DNA from: Ailanthus altissimus
Lineage: Eukaryota > Streptophyta > Magnoliopsida > Sapindales > Simaroubaceae
Direction: 5' to 3'
Assembly: GCA_946807835.1 (NCBI GenBank)
Contig: OX327702.1
Coordinates: 3,658,001-3,722,000, forward strand
Length of the DNA: 64,000 bases
Both the position numbers and the translations under genes were made by a program. Shown piece by piece: positions 46,271 to 55,729 of this stretch (within the stretch, counting starts at the first letter, position 1; each line of letters begins with the position of its first letter). The notes under the pieces are model-generated. The model made no database searches. It was not told where the DNA came from and worked only from the letters and a program-made list of their open reading frames with translations.

Positions 46271-47791
46271 AGAATAAAACTTATGAGTTGGTAGAACTTC
46301 CAAAAGGTAGAAAGGCCTTGAGAAATAAATGGGTATTCAAATTGAATGATGATGGATATGGAAATTTGGCACAATATAAACCTTGATTAGTCGTAAAAGT
46401 CTTTAAACAAAAGAAAGGAATTGATTTTGATAAAATATTCTCTCTGGTGGTAAAAATGTCTTCAATCAGAGTAATCTTGGAATTAGTAGCCAATCTAGAT
46501 CTTGAGATTGAACAAATAGATGTAAAGACTGTATTTTTTCACGGTGATTTAGAAGAAGAAATCTACATGCATCAACTTGAAGGTTTTAAAGTCAAAAGAA
46601 ATGAGCATCTAGTCTGCAAATTGAAGAAGAGCTTGTATGGATTAAAACAGGCACCACAATAATGGTACATAAAGTTTGACTCATTCATGATAGATCGCGA
46701 GTATAAAAGAATTATAACAAATTCATGTCTACACCAAACAGTTTTCTGGTGAGAAATTTGTCATTGTGTTATTATATGTTGATGATATGACAATAGTTGG
46801 TTATGATGTACAAATGATCGAGCAGCTAAAGAAAGAACTATCAAAAGTCTTTGATATGAAAGACTTGGGACCAGCCAAGCAGATTTTAGGAATTGAGGTC
46901 ATTCAAGATAGAAGATCCTAGTTATTATGGTTGTCACAAGAGAAGTATGCTGAACAGATACTTGAATAGTTCAACATGAAATAAGCGAAACCTATTACTT
47001 TGCCTTTTGAAGCACAATTCAAACTCTCCAAGAAGTCATGTCCCACTTCTAAGGAAGAAAAAAAAGAAGATATCGGATTCCTTACTCTTCAGCAGTAGGA
47101 AGTTTAATGTACATAATGGTATGCACGAGATCGAATATTGCACTTACAGTTAAAATCATTAATCAATTCTTAGATAATCCAGGCAGAGAACATTGGGAAG
47201 CTGTCATATGAATCTTTAAATATCTGCACAGAACATTTAAAGTATGTTTATGCTTTGGAAATGAAAAATCAATCTTAGACGGCTATACAGATGCGGATAT
47301 GGCAAGTAGTCTATATGACAAAAAATCTACATCTGGATATTTATTTACTTTTGCTAGGGGAGCTGTGTCATGGCAATCCAAGTTGCAAAATATGTTGCCT
47401 TATTCACAATAGAAGCCGAGTATATTGCAATTACAAAAGTCGAGAAGGAAATGTTATGATTAAAAACATATCTTCAAGATTTGAGATTAAAACAAGATGA
47501 GTACATGGTTCACTGTGACAGTCAGAGTGCTATCAATTTGAGTAAGAATTCCACTTACTACTATTGAATGAAGCATATTGATGTCAGATATCACTGAATA
47601 TGTGAAGCCATCAATAAGAAGTTATTCTAGATACAAAATATCCACACTGATAAAAATGCTATAGACATGTTAATGAATGTAATCCTTTGACATAAGCTTG
47701 AGTTATGTTCCAAGCTTACTAGGATAAGTTACCATTAATGAAGGTTGGAGACTAATTCTTTCCTTCATTGAGTTGGAAAGGGGAGAATTTA
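46271..47791 (+). pseudogene. A-plus reverse transcriptase-RNase H remnant
   Basis: 46447-46662 reads LDLEIEQIDVKTVFFHGDLE, then EEIYMHQLEGFKV and CKLKKSLYGLKQAPQ. LLYVDDMTIVG follows at about 46767 (YVDD intact), then KDLGPAKQILGIEV. RNase H segments to about 47640 share a 1-bp deletion (…TTGCAAAATATGTTGCC…) and an in-frame TGA after the Tyr run with A-minus. Confidence 0.85.
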
Positions 47792-48458
47792 TGAAAAATT
47801 ATTTTCAACTCAACTTTTGCAGCACAATACAATTGACAAAGAAGAGTTGTTGAACCCTCCACTTTTTGACAATCAAAATTTGGTAGCCAACAAATCTTGA
47901 CAAGGAGCAATTTTGGTGGCCACATTTTTTGACAAAGAAAAAAATTCTACAACCTACAAATTTTGAAAAGAAGATTTTTTAGTGCAGCCATCACATTTGA
48001 CGAGGAAAATAAAAATTGGTGAAACCTATATTTTTGATTTGAAATTTAGGCATTCCTTTATTTTTCACTTCTATAAATATATAGCTAAGTTTTTTAAATT
48101 TTATGGCATTTTGCATGAGATACAACGTGAGAGAGAGATATATGAGAGTGTCAAGAAAAACACACTGAGAGTAAGAAAAAAGTGAGAGAGAAAAGAGTGT
48201 TATTTTGTATTCCTCTAATAGAAAAATACTTGCAAAGAGAATTCTAATAAGAGAGTATTCCTCAAGGTTTTATATAAACTTGAGAAAAATATTGTGTACC
48301 CATTTTTACATAGTAGAGAATTTTTGTGTAAATGGTATACTATCACCTCATAGTTTTTCCCTTTACGATTTTTTCATGTTAAAATTTTTGGTGTTATTTA
48401 TTTTTTCTCTTTTATCTTCATCTTAATTTTTTCAGTTATGAACACTATAATCCCAACA
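47792..48458 (+). repeat. Family A LTR of A-plus
   Basis: 667 bp, TGAAAAATTATTTT to ATCCCAACA. Nearly identical to 36653-37319 in inverted orientation, and much less like 41489-42156. Confidence 0.9.
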
Positions 48459-48473
48459 ATTGGTATCACAGAC
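48459..48473 (+). promoter_or_regulatory. Primer binding site after the A LTR
   Basis: ATTGGTATCACAGAC directly follows the LTR. The sequence after it is family B gag. Confidence 0.7.
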
Positions 48474-48870
48474 AAGGATATCTATGATCCTATATAAATC
48501 ACACACAAAAGTTTCAGATACGAGGCATGGCTCTGTTCTCGAAGAAGAAAGCGGGCTTAAAAATAAGGAAGATAAAACAAATAGTTCTCAGCAAGCAAAG
48601 GTTTTACCAATGACTAGAGGTAAGTCAATGGAGCATGGATCTAGTGAGAGTCACAGACAAAGAGGATCAAAGTCAAAGAGTAAGAAATATATTAAGTGCT
48701 ACAACTATGGCAAGAAAGAGCATTTCAAAAGTAAGTGTTGATATAGAAAAAGGAATAGAGAAGACCATTGAGCCACCAAAATCTCAAGGTTGTGTTGCAA
48801 GTACTTCTAATGATGATAACGTCCTATATAGTAAGGCAACAACTATTTTCAAGGATAGAAAGAAATCCAC
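48474..48870 (+). pseudogene. Family B gag C-terminal remnant
   Basis: 48460-48741 reads a basic Ser/Arg/Lys-rich region ending in a CCHC-type knuckle CYNYGKKEHFKSKC (second Cys replaced by Tyr). The frame then ends and continues shifted. No N-terminal gag domain is present. Confidence 0.8.
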
Positions 48871-48879
48871 TGATGTTTA

Positions 48880-49241
48880 GATAATGGATTCGGAAGCAAT
48901 ATGGCATATGACCTCTCATCGATATTGGTTTCACAATTATAAACCCATCTTTGGAGGATCTGTGTACATGGGTAATGATCATGCCTTAGAGATTGCTGGC
49001 ATTGGCACCATCAAGTTGAAGATTTACGATGAAACAGTTCGTACTATCCAAGAAGCATGACACGTGAAAGACTTGAAGAAAAATCTATTGTCTTTAGGAT
49101 AACTACATGAGCTTAGATGCAAAACCAATATACAAAATAGGATCATGAAGATTGTCAGAGGCACACTCATGGTAATGAAGGCAGAAAAGGTAACTGCTAA
49201 CCTGTTTATGCTCTTAGAGGAAACATATTCAGAGGCATAAG
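48880..49241 (+). pseudogene. Family B protease remnant
   Basis: Reads MDSEAIWHMTSHRYWF (catalytic DSGA changed to DSEA), then PIFGGSVYMGNDHALEIAG and HVKDLKKNLLSLG, the copia protease fold. Interrupted at 49242 by a solo LTR. Confidence 0.8.
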
Positions 49242-50644
49242 TGATAATAGCATAATGACAATAGTATTTTAGCACTCTAACTTGGGTATTTTTGCTTTAA
49301 TCCATTAATATTTGACTACTTATTTGTGTTTTTAATCTTAAATAGGTGCGTGAAAGAAAATGTGACACATAAAATCAAACGGGTGGCGAATCAGGTGAGA
49401 AACGAGTAAAATACACTCGAAAGACGAAAGTAAAGAAATAAGTAGCTGGGCACCATGGCGCCCAGAGCTGGTCGCCGTAACACCTAGAACAGCGAGTGAA
49501 CGCCGCGGTGCTCAGCACTCAACACTGCAGCGCTTATCGACGTGTTCAAAATCCTAAAGATCATGCCCAGCGCCCGTGCATGTGTTTAAATACTCCTCTC
49601 AACTCGTCTATTATAAGGGATTCAAAGCTCCTCGCGCCTAGGGTTTCTCTTAGCAACAAAAATACTATTTTGAGGCAAAAATAAAGAGACTTAACAAGGA
49701 GAAAAACGTAAACAACAAATACACATTCAAGCCAAGTGATTAAAGTGAATTTATTGAAGATTGAAGAACCAACTCTTGGACAATCAAGACAAGAGGAAGA
49801 AGAATAACTCAGGGCATCACTTGTGTTATTTTCTTCCTTAATTCTAAGAGATGATTTTGTTCATTATATTTTTATATTTTTGCTTTGATATTCTTGTTTT
49901 GAACATGAGCTAAATACTTTTGATCTAGGGTTAGATGTTCTTGAACCTAGTATGTAATTGAAGTTTGTTTTAAACTTTTAGTTATGAACTTTTATCCCTT
50001 AATTAATTCAATCTATTTTTTCTTAATTCTTTCATTATACTTTATCACTATTTTGATTATTTAGGAACCATAATAACTTTGACAAAAGGAATCATGTATT
50101 TGGCCTAGGGTAGATTAATACATGATCATAAAGTAATATATATGAGTTCTATCTAGGATAGACATATACCTAAGTAGCATATATAGTTTTATTAGACTTA
50201 TTCTTGATGAGTTGCATCTTATTTAGATTATCATAGACATATAGGTAATTGTTAAGGTGTGATATTATCATTCGACTATCGACAGAAGCTTATGATGAAA
50301 TCAATGTCTAGCCAATCAATTGATAATAAGTGAATAACTAAAGGGTTAAGGGGTTCAATGAACTACTAGGGGATACGTCAATACCCTAAATTACTCATCA
50401 ATTTAGTGAATTCTATCTCCGAGTACTTGCAATATCTTAATTAAGTGTAATTCGATAGTAGTAGTTTAGTTAGTTAAACTCCATCTCAGAAGCTAGTTTG
50501 GATAAAGGTAAAATAGAGTAATTTTAGTATTCGATTGAAGAAAATAGAAACAATAGTCTCTGTGGGATCGATAATCTGGACTTAGTCCTATATTACTTGG
50601 TACGAAAAACGTGCACTTGAGCTAGATCATTAAAATAGACATCA
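49242..50644 (+). mobile_element. Solo LTR, family M, plus orientation
   Basis: 1,403 bp, TGATAATAGCATAATGAC to …AGACATCA, flanked by a perfect 5-bp duplication ATAAG (49237-49241 and 50645-50649). Contains a GC-rich block at 49445-49590 with GGCGCCC/GCGGTGCT-type phrases and TATA-like TATTATAAGG near 49609. Near the end, CTGTGGGATCGATAATC…GTGCACTTG resembles the LTR 3' ends of some plant gypsy elements. Same family as 51149-52589, opposite strand. Confidence 0.85.
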
Positions 50645-51148
50645 ATAAGCATCTGTTGCATCAGCTAGTTCTATAGAAGAGATGACGATGTTGTGGCACC
50701 AAAAACTTGGTCACATGTCAGAATAAGGTTTGAAAATTCTCTCTGATCAGAAGTTACTTCCTAGACTCAAAAATGTTTCTTTACCTTTTTTTGAATATTG
50801 TGTTGTAAGTAAGTAACATAGATTAAAGTTTAACATATCAATAGCTAAGAGTAATGACAAGTTAAACTTAATTCATTTTGATTTTGGCAAGCACCAGTTG
50901 CATCCTTAGGTGGAGCAAAATATTTTATGTCATTCATTGATGATTTCTACAGGAGATATTGGGTTTATCTAATCAGAAGAAAGACAAATGTGTTTCCAAT
51001 AATCAAAGTCTTCAAAGTACAGGTGGAACTTGAAACTAAGAAAAAGATCAAGTGTTTAAGGACTGACAATGAAGGAGAATATACTGACAAGGAATTCAAT
51101 GCATTTTGTAAATAAAAAGGCATCAAAAGATAATTCACAATAGCGTAC
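50645..51148 (+). pseudogene. Family B pre-integrase and integrase, first part
   Basis: Reads MLWHQKLGHMSE (pre-integrase), then SFIDDFYRRYWVYLIRRKT and KKKIKCLRTDNEGEYTDKEF (integrase core, catalytic Asp of 'RTDNxGEY'). A stop follows AFCK. Interrupted at 51149 by the second family M solo LTR. Confidence 0.85.
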
Positions 51149-52589
51149 TGATGCGATATTTCTATATCATAAATTAAGTGCAAGTATACACTATCGTATG
51201 CAAGTAATAAAGAGACTAATTAGTCGGATGTCGAACCCACAGGGATAATTTCTTCTTATTAACCAATTACTAAAATTATGTCTTTCTAATAATTATTCAG
51301 AAAAATAAAAATCCAAGAATGAATGTAGAAAATATAAAAGTAAAAACACAATGCGATGAGATTTAAAGATAGCAATGTAGAGAAAACCTAGGATTAATAT
51401 TATCCCTCAATATGTTTCTAATGATTAATCCTCTAATATTTAACTCACTTAGTCTTTATTATTGATCAAGACACTAATGTATTCACAAGCCTCTTTCAAG
51501 GTCATGCAAGTATACCTTAATTTACCAAATACCTATATTCCTATGGTACTTGTAATAAATTAAGATTCATTAAGATTATGTCTTATTGATCATACATGCC
51601 AATTAGGTATATTCCTATCCTAAATTGAAACTTGCATATGCAACATTGAATGTTACTCTACAATCATGCATCAAATTACCTAGGTCTAAATATTATGATT
51701 CCTCTTCCGAGTTTATCAATAATATTACCAACTCATTCACCATATATTGGCCAGATATATTGAAGCATTAAACACAAGTAATTTAAATAATAAATGACTA
51801 AGTTTATTAAATACTAAAAAGATATGGCAAGTTAAGCGCACATATTGAGTTCAAATATTAACCCTAGAAAGTAAGTTAGCTCATGGCTACAAGAGAACAG
51901 CAGTAAAAATAATTATAAATCATGATACAATTATTAGCAAACCGATATAGACGTCGAATTGCTCTTAATTGCGCTGCCTAGGAACTATTGATGCCGAAGA
52001 ACGTCTTGTATCTCTCTCTAAAGTTGCTTCAATTAAGCTCCTATTGCTCTCCAAGACTCGTGCTCTGTATTCTTGGTGCTCTTAGGTCGTCTTGGATTCT
52101 TTTTTGAAGGTTGGGAACGAGTGGCTTTATATAGGGATTGATATGAGCTTGAAAATCTCAATTCTCATCGGATTAGGACTCGCACTACCGCTGGCGCGCT
52201 ATGCATCTGTCGCTGGGGCGACGCGTGAAAAAGCTATTACCGCTGGAGCGGTGGGATCTTGGCGCTTGGGCGCTTGCATGAAAACGGCTTCACCGCTGGC
52301 GCGGTATGTTGATAGCGCTGGGGCGATGTAGCGTCGCTGGCGCGGTGACTATTCGGCGCTGGGGCGCTAGACGCGACTTAAGCAGGTCGTTTTTCTTATT
52401 TCGATCACTATTTCAGCGCTGGGGCTAAAATCCTTGTGGCGCTGGGGCGATGGACACATACTTTAAAAACTTTGCATTTTAGTCCCTGTAAATAACAATA
52501 ATGCACATAAATAGCCATCTATTCTCATAAAATCATAAAATATCAATAATAAAAACATGAGAAAATATATGACAAATTTGCCCTTATCA
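51149..52589 (-). mobile_element. Solo LTR, family M, minus orientation
   Basis: 1,441 bp. Plus-strand ends TGATGCGATATTT and …CCCTTATCA, flanked by a perfect 5-bp duplication CGTAC (51144-51148 and 52590-52594). Its reverse complement ends like the plus copy (GGGTTCGACATCC…CATCA). It contains a strongly GC-rich array at 52180-52450. Confidence 0.85.
52180..52450. repeat. GC-rich reiterated GCGCTGGGGCG/CCGCTGGCGCGG motifs
   Basis: About ten occurrences of GCTGGxGCG, many extended to near-palindromes such as CCGCTGGCGCGG and GCGCTGGGGCGC, at irregular 20-40-bp spacing in otherwise AT-rich DNA. It produces a spurious Ala/Gly-rich frame at 52092-52331. Confidence 0.8.
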
Positions 52590-53330
52590 CGTACACTCCC
52601 CAACAAAATAAAGTGGTAGACTGGATGAATAGAACTTTACTTAAAAGAATTAGAACTATGTTAAAGACGGTAGGTCTAGCCAAATCATTCTAGGCAGAAG
52701 TAGTCAATACCGCCTATTATGTGATCAATCGGTCTCCATCAACAGCGATTGATTTGAAGACACCAATGGAGATGTGGATTGGTAGGCCAACTGTTTATTC
52801 TAATTTACATATATTTGGAAGTTCCGTATACATGATGTACAATTTGTTTTCAGTAATCAAAGTCTTCAAAGCACAAGTGGAACTTGAAATTAAGAAAAAG
52901 ATCAAGTGTTTAAGGATTGACAATGGAGGAGAATATACTGGCAAGGAATTCGATGCATTTTGCAAATAAAAATACATCAAAAGACAATTCACAATAGCGT
53001 ACACTCTTCAATAAAATGAAGTGGTTGAACGGATGAATAGAACTTTACTTAAAAGAATTAGAGTTATATTAAAGATGGCGAGTCTAGCCAAATCATTCTA
53101 GGCAGAAGTAGTCAATACCACCTGTTACGTGATCAATCGATCTCCATCAACAACGGTTGATTTGAACACACCATTAGAGATGTGGATTGGTAAGCCAGCT
53201 GTTTATTCTAATTTACATACATTTGAAAATCCTGTGTACATGATGTACAACACCCAAGAAGTCACAAAACTTGATTCAAAATCTAGAAAAATGTATATTC
53301 TTAAGATATGTTGATGGAGTTAAGGGATAT
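52590..53330 (+). pseudogene. Family B integrase, second part, with 410-bp tandem duplication
   Basis: 52595-52840 continues the core (NRTLLKRIRTMLKTVGLAKS, VINRSPSTAIDLKTPMEMWI, VYMMYN). At about 52843 the sequence jumps back to VIKVFKAQVELEIKKKIKCL and repeats the whole segment (RIDNGGEYTGKEF … VYMMYN) to about 53253. The unit is about 410 bp once the nested LTR is subtracted, which is not a multiple of three. Confidence 0.85.
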
Positions 53331-54780
53331 CGCCTATGGGATCCCACTACCCACAAGATAGTTATCAGTAGAGATGTGATATTTACAGAAGATAAGATAC
53401 AAAATAAAAAATATGATAGCACAACAAATGACAAACTAGAAACTACCATAGTGCAAGTGGAGGAAGAGTTAGAAAAAGAAGAAATTTCTGAAGCAACACT
53501 AGAGCACGATGAATAAGAACCAATTAAGTCAGAGGAGCCACCTCTTAGACAATAAAATCGAGTGAGTTCAACACTAGTTTAGCATTCATATTATCACATG
53601 TAGCGTAATGTTGCATACTGTCTTCAAACAGAGGAAAGAAAGCCATCGACTTTCCAAAAAGCAACGACAGTTCATATGCATCTCTATGATGGTAGCAATG
53701 TAAGAAGAAATTAAAACTTTTCATAAGGATAAAACATGGGATCTTGTACCACTACCAAAATGAAGGAATGCTATTGGTAACAAATGAGTCTACAAGATCA
53801 AGCGAAATAACGATGATCAAGTAGAGCAGTATCGTGCAAGATTGTAGTAAAAGGAAATGCTAAAAAAGAATGTATTGATTTCAATGAAATCTTTTCACCA
53901 GTTGTTAGATTCAATACTATTCAAATAGTCTTGCTATGTATGCTATATTTGATTTACATTTAGAATAGTTAGATGTGAAAATGACTTTTCTTCACAGTGA
54001 TCTTGAAGAAAATATTTATATGCTCCAATCAAAAAATTTTGCAAAAGCAAGAAATGAGAACTTGGTTTACATGTTGAACAAATCTCTATACGGTCTCAAA
54101 CAAGCGCCAAGGTATTAGTATAAGAGATTTGATTCCTTCATATTGAGCCTTTGATACAACAAACTTAGTACAAACCTTTGTGCATATTTCAAGAGATTTT
54201 GTGATAATGAATTTATTATCTTATTGTTGTATGTTGATGACATGTTGGTAGCAAGCTCTAATAAAGATCAAGTAACATAGTTAAAGGCTCATATAGCTAG
54301 AGAATTTGACATGAAGGACTTAGGACCAGCAAACAAGATTCTAGGGATGCAAATTCACCGAGACATGAGTAATAGGAATATTTGACTTTCACAAAAGAAC
54401 TACTTGAAGAAGATCTTGTAACGCTTCAATATGCAAGATTGTAAGCCAATTTCTACCATATTTCCTAGTAATTTCAAGTTATTCTCAAGTATATGTTATA
54501 GCAATGAAGCAGAGAGGAATGAGATGTCTCAAGTACATATGCATCAACAATAGAAAGCTTAATGTTTATCATAATTTGTACAAGACTGCACAAGCAGTGG
54601 GAGTGGTTAATAGATTCATAAGCAATCCTGGTAAAGAGCATTAAAGTACTGTTAAGAGGACCTGGGATATATTCAGGGTACCTCGATGCTGCATTATGTT
54701 ATAGAGGATCAAAATTCACTGTCAGAGGATATGTTGATTTAAATTTTACAGGTGATCTTGATAAAAAAAAAATCCACTAC
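53331..54780 (+). pseudogene. Family B linker and reverse transcriptase remnant
   Basis: 53271-53516 reads GYRLWDPTTHKIVISRDVIF then an acidic linker. Downstream are EIFSPVVRFNTIQ, a KxTFLHSDLEENIYM-like block, and SLYGLKQAPR-like sequence at about 54090. LLLYVDDMLVASSN (YVDD intact) is at about 54220, then EFDMKDLGPANKILGMQIHR. Many stops, several consistent with single C-to-T or G-to-A changes. Confidence 0.85.
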
Positions 54781-55200
54781 AGCCTATATGTTTACAATTG
54801 CAAGAGGAGCTGTTAGCTGGGTCTCCAAACTTCAAACTATTGTAGCTCTATCAACAACAGAAACTGAGTATATGGCAGCTACACAAACTTGTAAATAAGC
54901 AATTTGGATAAAATGACTCTTAGAGGAGCTCAGGCACAATCAAGAGAAGATTTCTTTGTATTGTGACAGTCAAAATGCCTTGCATATTGCAAGAAATCTG
55001 ACTTTTCATTTCAGAACAAAGCACATAGGAGTTCAATATTACTTTGTTCGTGAAGTGGTAGAAAATGAAAGCATGGATATGAAGAAGATTCACATCAAAG
55101 AGAACTTAGTAGATGTATTAACCAAACCGATCATCACTGATAAGTTCATATTATGCAAATCCTCATATGACCTAACAGAAACGTAAGCAACATAGAGATA
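54781..55200 (+). pseudogene. Family B RNase H remnant
   Basis: A frame gives TIARGAVSWVSKLQ-like sequence, VALSTTETEYMAAT, then LYCDSQNALHIARNLTFHFR and KENLVDVLTKPIITDKFI. Closely matches the first B copy at 42749-43380. Confidence 0.85.
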
Positions 55201-55264
55201 GTAAGTGTAGGTGAAAAAAATGTAGAGATGTAATTATTCTAATCAAGTCTCTAAGTAGGAGAAA

Positions 55265-55729
55265 TGTTTGTAGTTGTTGGTAGATGGAAGTTAAAAAAAA
55301 ATAAGTGAAGTAGGAGGTTGGTGTAGTTGAAAATTAAAAGAGGTGCTTTGGCTCCTTATAAATAGAGGCATTTCTCCACCATTTCTATCATCCCAAAAAT
55401 TTCATAATCATCCCATCATCTAATCATCTCTTGTAACTCAATCCAATCTCATATTTTAATTATTTAGTTTCTCCTTATTTGTTAAGAGAGAAATGTGATA
55501 TTGAGGTGTATCTCTTAATTTTAAGAGAGTGAAAATTTTTCTCTTCTTTTAATTAGAAAGGTTCTAATCTCATTTTCATAATGAAATTCTCCTATACTTG
55601 CTCTGTGATTTTTACCTCAATTAGTTTAAGAATTTTTCACGTAAAAATCTGTATGTCATTTATTTTCTTTTAGTTTCTCATCTCTAATCTAAATTAAGAT
55701 AATAATTCAATCTACAATTCTTTATAACA
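55265..55729 (+). repeat. Family B LTR (LTR-B2)
   Basis: 465 bp, TGTTTGTAGTTG to TTTATAACA. Preceded by the decayed purine tract AAGTAGGAGAAA. Contains CTTATAAATAGAGG near 55355 (promoter-like). Lacks the triplication of LTR-B1. Confidence 0.85.

Larger units (their letters stand above)
44303..47791 (+). mobile_element. Copia family A, plus copy (A-plus), lacking 5' LTR and gag N-terminus
   Basis: Internal region of family A in the opposite orientation to A-minus. It begins part-way through gag, just after a family B LTR and primer site, and runs through protease, integrase, reverse transcriptase and RNase H to the polypurine tract GGAAAGGGGAGAATT (47775-47789) and an A-type LTR. Confidence 0.85.
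48474..55264 (+). mobile_element. Copia family B, second copy, internal region with two nested solo LTRs
   Basis: Without the insertions 49242-50644 and 51149-52589, the plus strand carries the gag C-terminus, protease, pre-integrase, integrase, reverse transcriptase, RNase H and LTR-B2. Like A-plus, it starts within gag immediately after the LTR and primer site of the other family. Confidence 0.85.

Noticed and set aside
49496..49684. Frame in a GC-rich block
   Set aside because: Lies inside a solo LTR with perfect target duplications and has no recognised domain.
52092..52331. Ala/Gly-rich frame
   Set aside because: Product of reiterated GC-rich motifs in a solo LTR.
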